The notes: generated by a model not told the origin, from the letters alone. A stretch of 64,000 nucleotides of DNA from Synaphobranchus kaupii (GCA_029718625.1 CM056391.1:9903004-9967003), one strand, 5' to 3'; shown: positions 1 through 28,690, counted from the stretch's first letter. A program made the numbers and translations.

Positions 1-394
1 AGATAGTGTTTTTTTTTTTTTTTTTGTGCACTTAAGGATATTTTAGATATTTACAGAAGTTTCTGAGGACTGCCGTTATGCCAACAGCTTGAATTACTTG
101 AATTGAATTATCTTGCTTTGGACCACAAACCCTCAAATTCCCAAAATGGATGTAATCAGAACATTTAAAAAAAATAAAAATAAAATAAATGCATTCTCTG
201 GCACTTTGAACCCATAGATTCCTAAGGCCTGTTGTAACATTAGGTGTGCCATGGATTGTGATTGGTGCATATGGGGAATAAGCACACAGTATGTTGGTAG
301 AGTGGTCATTGTCTGCAAAGGCCAATGAAAATGTTCAGTGAAATGTGCACCACTTAATTTTTATTGCAGCCCAAACACTGTAAATTTATTCCAG

Positions 395-498
395 GCAAGG
401 TAGTGGATCACCAGGCTCTGCTCAGACAGTTCCAGTACTTAAACCACAGGAACCCACACTCCTTTGAAGTTGAGGACCTGGACCGGCTCATTAAATCA
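395..498 (+). CDS. nucb2: nucb2 exon (first in window)
   Basis: Encodes [20 protein letters not shown] and then [12 protein letters not shown], followed by the donor gtaagg. The acceptor is ambiguous: ttattccag just before 395, or ttattgcag ending at 369. Both keep the frame open. I prefer 395 because homology to nucleobindin begins only here. Confidence 0.8.
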
Positions 499-3400
499 GT
501 AAGGGCTTCATACAGAATGTGCATGCATGCGATGAATATTCTTGATTGTTTCACTTTAGTCAAGTGGGTGCATCTTCATCGAGCCATTTCTCTGATCTCA
601 CATTCTCACAGGGACATTTTTGTCTCTTAATGTTCTCATAATAATCATATTTCTTATATATCATTTTGTATCCTCTAATCACATGATTACATGTGATGTA
701 AATTGCCAAGTTACTCTGAAATAAATGGGTAATAGTCCATATTATATATTTTATACTTATTCTGCATGGATATACTCCTTTATATTTTATTAATAGGAGT
801 ATATATATTTTAAGGAAGGTGGGAATGATTTCTTATTCTTTTAGGCCTAAAAATATCTGTTATGAGTTTGTCCCTTCATAGATGTGCACGTGTTAAAGAC
901 GTGATATAAAATCGTATGTATGTAGTCTTAACATTGGTGCAGAGTCAAGTTCTCTTACTCTTGCCACATACAGGAGGTGGACAAAATATTGGAAACATAC
1001 AAAAACTATATCTAGTAACTAGGGGTGCTCCGATCGATCGGTCGCCGATCAGTATCGGCCGATATTCGTTCTAAAAAGTGTGATCGGTGATCGGCTAAAA
1101 AAGGCCGATCAGGCCGATCGCATGTCAAAAACACGCGAGACAACTTTTATTTCACTACCGCGTGCTGCTAAAATGTCTTCGCCGGTCTTTCCTATTCATA
1201 ATGACTCCAAGGAATTTTTTACCTTAATCTACCACATATCAGCGCACAGTAAATTGGAATGAGCATTTGTCATGCCCTAAGAGACTAGTATAGCCTACGC
1301 CATAGCCTATATTATGTATGATAACATGAACATAAAATAGTTTTCCACCATCTGTAAAATGCTGCCAAATGTTCTATCTTCAATGAACATCGGTAGCCTA
1401 CTTCAAAAATACATTTAGCTAACGATTGCACAACAGTATGAAATGCACTCAAAATGCGAAAATAACAATAGGGCTATCAAACATATTGGAAAGACTGCTC
1501 GAGTGGAAACACGAACGTAGGTATGTAGCCAGCGAGACCAACGGTATTTTAGACGCAAAAATACTTACATATCGCAAAAGGGGAATTCCCTTGCATAATG
1601 CGTATTGTATAGCGCTTGCGTAATACTAGACAGCTAAAACGAAAACTGCCGTTACACTGGGCTGTTGTAAATTGCTCAAAGCACCCAAAAAGACTTGGCA
1701 TATACCGTTGCGAAGGTTATAATGTACTCTATTGGATAAAAAAGCCGACAATTAAACCAGAATGAACTGTAATGCATGAGACAGCCTTACAGAGCATGGT
1801 GGTATTACGCCGCATCGTTTCTGATAGTGTAATAGCGGTATAAAGTGTTGTATATTTCTCAAACCGATTGTAGCTACCAGACAATAAATGACAACTGGAT
1901 TTTGAAAGGAACATCTCGATGTGTAAAACCAATGGTAGGATTGTATATTTATTTCATAATTAGTAGCATATATAGCTAGTAGAATACATGGTAGAATGAG
2001 ATAGTACTTTCACAGTTTATTTAGCATTTGAGTGAGCACGGCTTTTCTGGCATACGATCAGGCTATTGTTGGGTTTATCTCGTTGCTATGACGTTATTCT
2101 AATTTTATATGATGAATAAAAATATTTATGAACTCAAACATAGACGCTATTGTCCACTATGTCACGCATAGGTAGGTATAGACTAGGTGGGGGGTTGCTT
2201 GATAAATGGACTTACCACAGGGAAATAGTGGCACTTAGAAACTACGTATTCGGCAGAAATCGTCACGAACCGTCTACCAATAAATTTAAAACACAGAGTT
2301 TGTGATTTCCAATAATAGTTCGGCTGCAGTAGCAACGAATGTCTCAGTTGAGCAAAAAAGGTCCCGCAGGTGGGACTTATGCGCAAAGGTGTTGAGAGTG
2401 TCTAGACTAGAGTGTGTGGAATGTTGCCTGACAATAAATGAACAGTTGTCAATTCATTATACTTTGTCATCTCTTAATTTTAATACTTAATATACAATGT
2501 TGTTAAGAATAATGTTACATGATAAATAGAAATAATAATAATGAATTTTATTTGTATAGCACACTTTCATATACACAGAAGTTGTAAAAAGGATGCATCA
2601 TAAAATAGGGATACAATATTTAGAGACAATTAAGATTGAAAATATTGAGGGGCCAATTTTTTTTTTTTTTCATGATCGGTATCGGCCGTGATCGGTATCG
2701 GCCGATCATCATTTCGGTGATCGGTGATCGGCCCCAAAAATGCTGATCGGAGCACCCCTACTAGTAACTAATAACGAGTAGGCCCACCCTTTGCCTTCAA
2801 AACAGTTTCAATCCTTCTAGGAATGCTGTCATACAATTTCTGAACTGTGTGTAGTGGGATATTGGCCCATTGTTCAGTTCAAGAAGGACAGTCTCCAGTT
2901 CTTTGAGGGATGAAGGAGGTGGAAATTACCTTACAGAACCACCACCATACTTAACAGTTGGCAACAGACATTGTGGATTGAATGCCTCCTTAGGCTTTCT
3001 CCAGACATAAACCCATCCAGATGTATAAAAAGAGTAAAAGATGACTCATCTGACCATATCACTTTTCTCCATTGCTCAAGGCTCCAGGTTTTGTGTTCCT
3101 TACACCATGTTAATGCGTTTTTGTGCATTAGCCTTGGATACAAATGGTTTCTGAATGGCAGCCCTGCCATAAATACCAGCTTTGTGAAGCTCACAAGTCA
3201 CGATGTACTGTTTTTATTGAGACTGGTTCAGATATGGAATTATGGATTGATTCAATTCTGTGGTGATTTTTAGAGCTGTAGTTCTGTGGTTATTAGCAAC
3301 TATCCTACCAAGTGTCTGTCTGTCCCTGTCAGAGAGCTTTGACTTGCGACCACAGTTTTTTCTGATGCTGTTTTTTGGTGTTGGGCATATGTTGTCATAA

Positions 3401-6400
3401 TTTGACACTGTTCCCCTTGCCACCTTAAATAATTTTGCAGTTTTTGTGACTGACGCACCTGCAATTTGGGCACCAACTATTTGGCCCCTTTGGAACTCTG
3501 TTAGTATCCTCATCTTGCTTTGGATACTTACCTAGCAAAGTGCTGCTGGTTAGTCCTCTTTTAAGCAGATGCATGCTGCTAATTAGCATTCAAATGAATT
3601 GGAATCAGACCTGTGTGGATGCTTTTGTGGTTTAGATACTTCAAAGTTAAAGCCATTTTTCTGGGATGTTTCTGATATTTTGTCCATGCCCTGTACATTT
3701 GCTAGTGTAGTCCATTCACTACTGAAAATTGCTTCATAGTCGAATCTGAGTTGTGTGATTTTATTTAAGTCTTACAGGGGAATGAGGATAAGAGAAGGCA
3801 TGATTCGTTGGGTGGTGCTGTGACTATTGTCACACTAGACTCCTTCCTTCTGTGACTCTTCTGCTGAACTCCTGAAACTAGGCGACGAGTGACCTGGAGA
3901 ACTACGACCGGGAGCGCCATGAGGAGTTTAAGCGCTACGAGATGATGAAGGAGCATGAGCGGAGGGAGATGCTGAAGACACTGGATGAGGAGAGGAGGAT
4001 GAAGGAGGAGGAGCACTATGATGAGATGAAGAAGAAGCATGCCGAGCACCCTAAAATCAACCACCCAGTGAGTGCTATGCAGGCGCATTGTTCGGGTGGA
4101 TGCACCATTGGTTTATGAATCGGCCTTGGTAAGAGCTTGTCGGGGGCAGCTGAAAGAGGTCAGTGGTCTGGTAGGATGGCCGGTGTGCAGCCTTCCCAGA
4201 GTGACAGAGGATGTCATATGGATGAGACAGGCCTACGAATACAATTGGACATTCCCAGTTGAGGAACTATGAAAATTTGGACAATTGAAAAAATTATACT
4301 CCTCTGCAAAACAAAATGTTTTGCATGGATCTGCTAAATGACATCCGCCGCCTCAAGAAGGTGGGTCTGATATGCTGCTCTTGTTCTCAGGGCAGTGAGG
4401 ACCAACTGAAGGAGGTCTGGGAGGAGACTGACGGTCTGGACCCTGAGGACTTTGACCCCAAAACTTTTTTCAGTCTGCATGGTGAGCCTCGGGAGGGGGG
4501 GTGGGGGGCGAGACTCCGAGGCACGAGGGCTATTCAGTTTGACTTACTCCATTACAAACAGTAGCCTTTGCACTTCAGTGAACTGCTGCCAACACTGTGT
4601 ATTGATGTAGACACAAATGGAGATGGCTTCTTTGACGAACAGGAGCTGGAAGCACTGTTCACCAAGGAGGTGAGAACTTTTCCTTCACAATGGGAGAGCA
4701 AAGGCAAATGAACCCCCTCATGGGTGGTGATTCAGTCACTGTCTGACTATCAGAATCAACACTGCCATCTAGACTGTCTAAATATCCTGTTTGCTTGATT
4801 TAAATTGGCGAGTTATTGGTGGCAGCAGATTTTGCTTTGTTGTTTGGCGTCTACCCTAGTCCAGTGCGACGATGGTGGGATTTGGGATATGTACATGGGT
4901 TGAATTTGCTGTGTTTTATCTCAGCTTGATAAGATCTACGACCCCACCAACGAGGAAGACGACATGATGGAGATGGAGGAAGAGAGACTACGCATGAGGG
5001 AGCACGTCATGAACGAGGTGGCGTCCCCCAGAGCCGTTTTTAAACGGCCTCCTTTGCTGAACGCAAGATGGTTATTTTGGTTTGGAGAGTGTAACTGGAA
5101 CTGTTTGATACATTAATACTGAAGTTGCTGGGGGCAGTGGCATTTGAAAGGCAGAACATATTACAACTGCAGTGTTTTCTAAAGTGAGCAGTGATCACTC
5201 ACTTGAATGGCGGTGTCTAACAGGTCGACACAAACAAGGACCGGCTGGTGTCCCGAGAGGAGTTCATGGTCGCTACAAGAAGGAAGGAATTTCTTGAGCC
5301 AGACAGTTGGGAGGTACGGTGAATTTAACGGCTCCTATTTTCAGTGTTTCCGTCTCTGGAATGCGCAGCGTTGCATCAATACATATAGTCAACCTAGTTA
5401 CACATGATATACCCGTTTAAAAGAGCCTTGATAATGAAAATGCCTAAACGGGTGGTTCCCAGGTTTTTAAGACTGTTGAAATTGAATCAAAATAAAATGT
5501 GCATATTTATAATTAAGCGCAAGTTTAATTAATCAATGCCTGTCGGTCTGACTTGGCTGAGCAAAACCTTCCAATGTCAATACAGCAGCAAACCAGCCTT
5601 AGCCACATTATTAATCCGTCCATCCATTATCTAACCCGCTTATTCCTGGTCAGGGTCGCGGGGGGTGCTGGAGCCTATCCCAGCATGCATTGGGTGAGAG
5701 GCCACATTATTAATTCAAATTTCAAAAATTTCACCCACGCTTAAAACGCTGGCCCCTTCCTACATCACTGACCTACTAAGCTCCTATACTACCTCCAGGT
5801 CCATTAGGTTGTCCGATATGGGCCTCCTGGTTGTGCCGCGCTCCAACCTGACACACAGAGGTGACCGTGCTTTCGCAGTTGCGGTGCCCAAACTATGGAA
5901 ACCTTCCCCAGTCAATTAGGCTTGCCCCTTCTGCCAACTCAGCTAAAGACCCACCTCTATTCCCTGGTGTTCAAATCCTCCCAGTCCCCCGAGTTTGGCC
6001 ACTTGTATATAGCTGCGTATATTGTATTATTGTTGTTCATTGTGCCTCCGTGTATTTTCTAACTTTGTACAGCACATTGGTCAAGTTTTGTGGTTTTTAA
6101 ATGTGCTATATAAATACATTGACTTGACGGGCCACTAGGGGGAGACTCCGAGATCACTAGCGGTCCACTAGTCTCCACTCCAGATGCTCAGGCTCTGATA
6201 GAGCTTCTGAATAGTAACTGACCATTGGTTTATTAGCAAATACGCATCTGCGGAAATTGGAGTTGTACCACAACGGTCAGAAACTAGACAGGTTGGCGGT
6301 TAAGAGTCTGAGTCTAGCGGTTCACAGACCACAGCTTGAGGACCAGCGGTCTTAATATTTGTGTTTCCTTTCCTGTCCCATCAGACACTGGAACAGAACC

Positions 6401-7307
6401 AGCTCTACACCGAGGAAGAGCTGAGGGAGTTTGAGGAGCACCTAGCCAAAGAAGAGCAGGACCTGCATCAGAGAACCCTGGATCTGCAGAAACAGAAGGA
6501 CGAGCTGGAGACACAGCAGCTGCAGCTGAACGCACAGAAACGGGAACTCCAGCAGGTAGGGAACGCAACGGATGTTCAAGGACCACAAGCTAACATTGCT
6601 CATGGTAATTACAGAGTACTGACATTGCTACAAGCAAACTAAGTGTTCAGGGCAATGTTCCCCACATCAAGAGGCAAGGACTTCTAAAACTACCCCGCTC
6701 CCCCCCCTTTCTCCATGAAGAGATTGACAAGAATGGAAGGAAGCTTTATAAACCTAACCTGACCAAGCTAAGAAAACAAAAGACTGATTTAAAAGCCAAA
6801 GGAGACTACAGGACAACAATTCGGCTCATATAGGCTTGTCATTTTGTCCAGTCGTTTCCATAGGATTTATTCAAACATGGTTTGTGCTATGAATCATTTT
6901 TGTAAATTCATCCCATTACAGGCTGTCGAGCACATGGCAAGCTTGAAACTTCAAAATGCAGACCTTTCTGAACAGGATAAAGGTGATTATGGATTTAGTT
7001 TGGCATATTTTCACTTTTCTGCAACTTTTTTTTCCCCCCAAATGATTTGAGCTTCTGTTTGCTTCATGTTCCCAAATTTTGGTTAAAATTAATCTGGAAA
7101 TGGGGATTAAGCATATCAGCATTTAAATCCAGATGAGTGATTTTGCATGGGAATTGAGTGATATATAGCATTTAATGCATTTGTGAAATTAACAGTTGTA
7201 ATTTTTCTCTTCCTGGCTCAGATGTAGAGGTTGCTGCTCCAGCCCCACCCGCCAACCCCCAGCTACTGGTTCAGGGCCTCCAGCCAGACACACCTGCGCA
7301 CTTATAA
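395..7307 (+). CDS. nucb2: Nucleobindin-2, 3' part (5' exons outside window)
   Basis: Nucleobindin-2 is a Golgi/secreted calcium-binding protein whose N-terminus is processed to nesfatin-1. That N-terminal part is upstream of the window. Coding exons: 395-498, 3882-4067, 4391-4481, 4611-4669, 4925-5017, 5224-5313, 6385-6555, 6922-6982, 7222-7307, all with GT-AG borders and matching phases, giving about 312 residues to a TAA stop. In order, the product shows the [10 protein letters not shown] segment, a charged helix ([17 protein letters not shown]), the linker [22 protein letters not shown]-hand 1 (loop [12 protein letters not shown], split by an intron inside its first Asp codon), an acidic [19 protein letters not shown] segment, EF-hand 2 (loop [12 protein letters not shown], with Arg at the usual Gly), and a long Glu/Gln leucine-zipper-like coiled coil. 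EPDSWETL and the charged helix fit NUCB2 better than NUCB1. The last ~28 residues, ending in PAHL, do not resemble the human NUCB2 tail. The 2a/2b paralogue status cannot be decided here. Confidence 0.93.
971..3693 (-). mobile_element. Tc1-like transposon, degenerate, carrying a nested hAT
   Basis: The ends are inverted: CAGGAGGTGGACAAAATATT at the left, and TGATATTTTGTCCATGCCCTG at the right reads as its degenerate complement. TA dinucleotides flank both ends (969-970, 3694-3695). On the minus strand there are transposase pieces: a helix-turn-helix start ([20 protein letters not shown], 3513 downward), the catalytic-core fragment [20 protein letters not shown] near 3100, and a C-terminal piece ending AKGGPTRY just before a stop near 2770. 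The central catalytic region is deleted and frames are broken, so it cannot be active. It sits in a nucb2 intron. Confidence 0.88.
1020..2760. mobile_element. Non-autonomous hAT-type element nested in the Tc1
   Basis: The termini are TAGGGGTGCTCCGATC and GATCGGAGCACCCCTA, a perfect 16-bp inverted repeat. They are flanked by an exact 8-bp target duplication, CTAGTAAC (1012-1019 and 2761-2768). Sub-terminal GATCGG/CCGATC motifs are repeated at both ends. The 8-bp duplication is the hAT superfamily hallmark. No transposase ORF was seen in the 1.74-kb interior. Confidence 0.92.
3882..4067 (+). CDS. nucb2: nucb2 exon, charged helix
   Basis: Sixty-two codons, phase 0 at both ends, from ATSDLENYD to HPKINHP. 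Acceptor aaactag, donor gtgagt. This is the highly charged helical region ([20 protein letters not shown]) conserved in nucleobindins. Confidence 0.92.
4391..4481 (+). CDS. nucb2: nucb2 exon, entry to EF-hand 1
   Basis: Encodes [20 protein letters not shown] and then [10 protein letters not shown]. It ends with the first base of the Asp codon that opens the EF-hand 1 loop. Acceptor ttctcag, donor gtgagc. Confidence 0.92.
4611..4669 (+). CDS. nucb2: nucb2 exon, EF-hand 1 loop
   Basis: The 59-nt exon completes the loop [12 protein letters not shown] and the exiting helix LEALFTKE. Acceptor gatgtag, donor gtgaga. The loop has acidic or polar residues at all coordinating positions and Gly at position 6, so it should bind calcium. 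Confidence 0.92.
4925..5017 (+). CDS. nucb2: nucb2 exon, acidic inter-EF segment
   Basis: Thirty-one codons, [20 protein letters not shown] then [11 protein letters not shown]. Acceptor atctcag. The donor GAG|gtggcg is weak after the GT, but phase and homology require it here. Confidence 0.9.
5224..5313 (+). CDS. nucb2: nucb2 exon, EF-hand 2
   Basis: Thirty codons, [20 protein letters not shown] then [10 protein letters not shown]. Acceptor ctaacag, donor gtacgg. The EF loop has Arg at position 6, which to my recollection is also the case in human NUCB2. Confidence 0.92.
5617..5700 (+). repeat. Dispersed fish repeat fragment
   Basis: Contains ccattatctaacccgcttat and ctggagcctatcccagcatg, a motif I recognise as a very common teleost interspersed repeat. 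It has no coding content. The exact family is not assigned. Confidence 0.6.
5740..6127 (+). mobile_element. LINE 3'-end fragment
   Basis: With interrupted frames this reads as the C-terminal reverse-transcriptase tail common in fish LINEs: the segment [20 protein letters not shown] followed by VPKLWKPSP. It ends in the LINE-like tail tgctatataaatacattgac. It is 5' truncated, carries stops, and lies in a nucb2 intron. Confidence 0.75.
6385..6555 (+). CDS. nucb2: nucb2 exon, coiled coil
   Basis: Fifty-seven codons from [20 protein letters not shown] to [10 protein letters not shown]. Acceptor cccatcag, donor gtaggg. Leucines recur at heptad spacing in a Glu/Gln/Lys background, which matches the leucine-zipper region of nucleobindins. 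Confidence 0.92.
6922..6982 (+). CDS. nucb2: nucb2 exon, end of coiled coil
   Basis: Encodes [20 protein letters not shown]. Acceptor attacag, donor gtgatt. It ends one base into an Asp codon. Confidence 0.85.
7222..7307 (+). CDS. nucb2: nucb2 last coding exon
   Basis: Acceptor ctggctcag. Encodes a Pro/Ala-rich tail, [20 protein letters not shown] then QPDTPAHL, then TAA. The tail is not recognisably the human NUCB2 C-terminus. The frame is fixed by phase from the preceding exon. Confidence 0.8.
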
Positions 7308-8465
7308 CCTGGTGTGTGTGTGTGCAAGAGAGAGATTTAGCATGTATATTTGTGTGTGTGTGTGTGTGTGCGTGTGTGTCCGTCCACCTACAGTTCAGGC
7401 ACGGTATGCACTTATAATCTGTGTGGAACCACAGATTGTCCAGTGTTTACCCACTAAAACACCTTTACAGCAAGGAAGCATCTCAGCATGGATTATAAAA
7501 TATGAATTTCAGTGTTATTAGTGACTTTCAATGCACTGTCACCATGAGTGTAATCAAATATCTAAATCTACTGTAAATGAGCCAAAAGGTTTATATTTCA
7601 GACTGATGCAAAAGTGCATTGATGTAATATGTAATTGTAATGTGGAGATGGGGGACATTCTCCCAGAACTGAATGTATGGGATATTTTTGCTCTGCTGCA
7701 TAGTTTTGATTTTTGATTAATGAATTCCACTGTCTCTGAACAAAGAATACTTCATATTTATTCCTTGTGAAGATTGTGTACTGTGAAAGTTTTCGATTTT
7801 AAAACTAATTTGAAACAAGAACTTACAAATCCAAAATGAACCGACAAGTGCACTGCAAGACCAATCAATTTAAACCAACATTTTAGGTGAATCTAAATTG
7901 ACAATGAAACTGTTCAATAAGTAAACATTTAGTAATTTCTACTTGAAACCCCCCCCCAGATTTCATGTTTGGTTTAATGAGGATGACTGAGAAATGTTGC
8001 AAGTCAAATGAATTGGCACATCTTTAAGTGGCTTCAAACCAGAAAGCTTTAAAAAATATATATGCTCTAGGAGGGCTGAATAGCTTCAAGACGATTGGGA
8101 GGAAAAACACTGGCTTTACAAGACCATAATTACCACTTGGCATTTCTGATGTTTGAAATGTAACGGTCCTTTGTGCTTGCCTGTAGTTCACCAGCTCCTT
8201 TTGGAAGCTCAGAACAAGGATGTGAACAGAATTCCCATGTGTACAAAATGGGAATCTTCTCTACCTCTTTCAATTTGCCTTTTTTTCCCCCTTTGAGGAA
8301 CAATTTTAATCTGTTGGGAGTAGATGCCATCAACTAAGTGAATGTTTCCCCAAAGCTGAATGTACCATGCTGGAAATCACCAGTACAGCTCACAACCACA
8401 GCCAAGGTTTTGTTGTATCCTTTCCTCATCTTTGATTTACAATAAATAAATGAACCCAGCTATAC
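7308..8465 (+). other. nucb2: nucb2 3' UTR with poly(A) signal
   Basis: About 1.15 kb of non-coding sequence follows the stop. It includes a short GT repeat near 7350 and ends at AATAAATAAA (8441-8450). A GT-rich segment (cattgtggtttttgtgg) lies just downstream, as expected for a cleavage site near 8460. The exact cleavage site is inferred. Confidence 0.7.
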
Positions 8466-9820
8466 TTGTCTCATTGTGGTTTTTGTGGAATTTTTCCGGG
8501 TGGCTGAATTAGGCGTGCATTCAATTGCCATTTGTTCTTAACTTTAATGTACAAGTAAAAGCACGCATTACTTTTTCTTAAACCAAGTTTGCTTAGTTTT
8601 AGTGAAGTGACAAACTATTTGTGAAGAAAGAAAAACTCTTACGTTAGTCAGATAAGGTCAAGCATTGATTGAATCCCACCATTCCCAGAAGTCTCATCTG
8701 TATGAACATCTCCAATAATGGTTTCATGTCAGTACAAGAGTTAGAAACTGATCAAATTGAAACAGGATATTCATTTTAATGCAAATTCAGCCAGGCACAA
8801 TTCAAACAGGAAAAAAAAAAAAATAATTATTGGTAAAGGAACCATTTCACAGTGACCGAACATCCGGGTGATCTTTACACCTTACAGAAAGCTATTCTGA
8901 AAAGTAGCACTGGGCTGATTCTCATCTTCAGTAGGGGGCAGCAAAACCATGCTGCTGATAAATACAAAGGCTGCGACCCGAACATTGCGGTTGCATAAAT
9001 AACGCGCAGCTCCCCTTTAAAAATAAGATGCAGCTTTGCTGACGTTTTCCTTCAACAAAAACGCGCGACATGGCCACGCAAGGGCGGGATATCTTACACC
9101 TCCACGGTACGGTTGGAAAATAGCATGGAGGATATTTCTCGCATTCTGCACGTCCCAGATTAAACAGCGTACAGTAGACCGTACACAGCTAGTACAAAGG
9201 ATGCAGTAGATAGGCCTCGGTGTCCCAACTTGTAAGGGTACGGGCTTTTGTTCTAGACCAGCAACGAAACTCCCGATCCAACTAATCATGGTCTTCAAGC
9301 GAGACCGATTTTGTTTTAATCTGGTAATTTAGTGGCAGGCTACAACAAAATCCTGCACCCACACCAGCTCTTATTACATAAAATAGGACACCCACATCCT
9401 ATGGCATGTCACCATAATCCACCGCATTTAGTTAACTAGCACACAGATTTCCAAACATTGCCCCATAGCATACATCTAAACCTAAGCCAGGTGAAGCAGG
9501 GGGGGGTTCCTCCTGGTCATTTCTGGTCTCTGTGGGCACACTGGATTGATCAATGGCAGGTGACCTTATGAAGAGGGGAGGACGCAATGCAGCGCGAGAA
9601 TAGCCACAGTGTGCCCAAAAAGTCGAACACACCAAACCAACTGAGAACCGGTACTGTTAACATTCACTTCCTGGTTCTGAGTTACAAACTCCGAGCTCTA
9701 AATGCTGCAGAACCCACCAGATCTCTGTTGGGCAATCCTGCTGAAGCAGCACAAATCTGCAGGGTTTTGGTGAAAGCAGCACCCACAAACCGCAACAAAA
9801 ATCAGCAGTACACTTGCAGC
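8466..9820. other. nucb2-caprin1 tail-to-tail intergenic DNA
   Basis: No gene recognised. The stretch at 9000-9300 is relatively CpG-rich without convincing coding potential. The rest is AT-rich and unremarkable. Confidence 0.5.
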
Positions 9821-10015
9821 TTAATGCAACACAACTTTATTGAAACTCACTCAAGAAGCAACATCCATATACAAACTGAGGAACTGGTGGGAGTTTCTTT
9901 CAAAAGGTAAAGCTCAAAAGCTTTTAGAACCCGAATGAATTTTAAAAAAAATTAAAAAAAGTAGGGCGGGGGCTGTGAAACCGAAAACACTCCCAAGGAT
10001 TGGACCAGCAGTGGC

Positions 10016-10049
<34 letters not shown>

Positions 10050-10391
10050 GTTTTATTTTATACAAAAAATAAATTAATGAAAATTCTTTCAAGTTTACAG
10101 GAATAGCCATTTGTTTTCCAAACACAAGCTTGCTTCAAATCCTGACGCTGATGATTTCAGCTTGGCATGTGATTTGACTCATTAAAACTGTTAAGATTTA
10201 TTCATTTTAAATAGCTCAAAGCAGGCTTACTCCAATCAAAATGCTGGGAAAATACCACTGATGAGAGATAGAAAAAAAAAAAAAGAAAAGAAAAAAACTG
10301 GTTAAAATAAAAAAGTGTGGGCTGGGGCAATTGCATTCTCAGGTTTTGAATGTTCGCCGTGGCCTAGGCTGTCAGTCCGTCTGTACACCTT
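9820..10391 (-). other. caprin1: caprin1 3' UTR and candidate poly(A) sites
   Basis: On the minus strand AATAAA occurs at about 10051-10056, followed by a 27-nt A run (10019-10047 as T). It occurs again at 9836-9841, followed by a GT-rich segment (tttttgttgcggtttgtggg). The second has the better downstream element, so I infer the 3' end near 9820; the first may be an alternative site. Confidence 0.55.
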
Positions 10392-26470
<16,079 letters not shown>

Positions 26471-27611
26471 CTGTTGGCGATGATCATACAGAGAAAAGTA
26501 CAATTAGAGGACTTGAGGTTTCCCGATACCAAATTAAAAGAACTGTCGTGACTTCGTAGATTCATTTCGATGACTTTTTGTAATGTACTGGGGCTTTGGT
26601 CCTTGGTCTCTGACTGCAGGCAACCGCCAGTGGTCGGTGTGGAGCTGTATAGCAACAAAGGCTCCTACACAACAATGGTGTGATTAGGGACAGATTGTGT
26701 AAACGTTAGCCATCTAGTTCACGGTAGTGAACTTCACAAAACTGAAACGAAGTTGTTTTTTAACCCAACCGATAAGCTTTCCAACTATCGGTGAAACTTC
26801 ACGCCTCTAGCTAACGCCGTTAGTTAACACTGTCTTCTATTGTAACGTTAGCTAAATATTGTCGTTCAATGGGCCGTGAATGTCTTTGCCAGCTAGATGG
26901 GTCATTAGCTAGCTAGTCACATCTAGCAGCTTAACATACCTGTCTTGCTAGAACAGATTAGTAGTTAGACGTTGTGCGTTCATACGAAGTATCCAACGTC
27001 AATGGCCATCCTAATTTTGTTCAATTATTGTACGACGTGCCAACTTTAACGTTAGCTACCTATCGAACATGATGAAGCCAAGTTAACAGCTAAGTTAATT
27101 AAACAATTATGAGACACAACCGTATTAGTCCATGATCGCTTGCAAAGTTAGTGCGGTGTGATATCAGACGATATTAATAAAAGCTAGATACCCAAGTTAC
27201 CCAGCTAACTAGGTCATAGGCATACAAATTCACACGATGCAAACCTAACCGGCTCAGTGGCGAAGCGGAACTACTTCCAATCCTTTGGACCGTTCTTCTC
27301 CTCCATTCTTTTTGCGGTTAGCCAACTAGATATACGGTAGCTACACTACAGAAGGAAGCGATCACACATGTTATTCACGGATAAAAATACGTACGTCGAC
27401 AATAACCCAGAAAAATACATTTATACAGTGTCACAATTAACTTACATTCTTTTCACTGCGATCGTTAGTCAGCTAGCTAGCTAGCTAGCTAACTAACGTT
27501 ACGCATGATGCCAGCTAACGTTAGCTAGGTAGCTAACGCTAACGTTACCATTCCCTTATTAACGTTAGCTGGCAAAGCCAGAGTGACAACACACTTTCGG
27601 GATTCGCTTAC

Positions 27612-27760
27612 CTTTTCGGTTCTGTTTTTATATCCACAGGGGAGATTATTCGTTTGAGGTTTTAAGTTGCTTAAGTATATTTTGTGTTGCTTTATCTTTT
27701 TTCGTAATATAAGCAATATGGGATCCGCCCCGCCGGCCTCACCGACAACTGAGAGAGACC
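27612..27760 (-). other. caprin1: caprin1 5' non-coding exon and promoter region (inferred)
   Basis: A good donor on the minus strand, GAAAAG|gtaagc, lies at 27612/27611, downstream of a GC-rich patch (ccgccccgccggcc near 27727). No in-frame start to caprin1 is present, so it would be 5' UTR spliced to just upstream of the exon 1 ATG. The transcription start is not visible from sequence alone. Confidence 0.5.
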
Positions 27761-28586
27761 AACCAGAGAAGTATCACTTTATTTGGAGGAAGGGCCTACG
27801 TATGGCTGACCCAAATTTGCCTGAGCGGATATAGGTCTATAGATCGCTTCAGATGCATGTTTTTATAACATAATTGACGAATACATTTCTTGCTACCTGC
27901 GACATATTGTGCGTTATAGTGTATTCCATTGTTCTTCTGTGTGATAGTTTGTCGCGGAACTGGTATTTGATAAGGTCGGTAATCAGGCAAGACATGGATC
28001 CTATTTGGGATTCCATTCGCCAAGGTTCTCCATAACTTGCTAGTTATCTCCATAGGGGTGTCCAGATCAACATGAATCATAGTGTGCCCTAGTGCTTGTT
28101 TTCTTTGTAAGAATAACTAGGATCAAGGACTAAGTGCTCACTGCAGCGAAAAAAAACACAAGTTAAATAAAATATTAGCCCATTTTTATAAAAACGAAAA
28201 TACTTTGAATTTCTTTGAGGCTCCTCAGTGGTCTCATCTCCACTGGATAATGGTTCTCTCCTGTATTACAGTGTGTGACATGCTGAGTGCAAAATATTCA
28301 CAGGCTTGCAGGTGAGCACATAAGGATGTGTTTTAGGCTAGCAGTAGTGTTCCTAGCACAGGGAGTCTGGTGACACAGCAGGTATAGGAGAGGCACAATC
28401 TCAAACCTTCAGTTCAGTTTCATTCACATTTCAGTTGCATACAAATCTGCCTCCCAACTTGTGCAGTTGCATATGATCTTATGGAAATAAATACAGAAGT
28501 TATCTTGGCTTATTAAGGGCAGGTGTTGATCCATTTCTACGGATACACGTTTATGCATGAAGTACATATTTATTACATCATTACAT

Positions 28587-28690
<104 letters not shown>

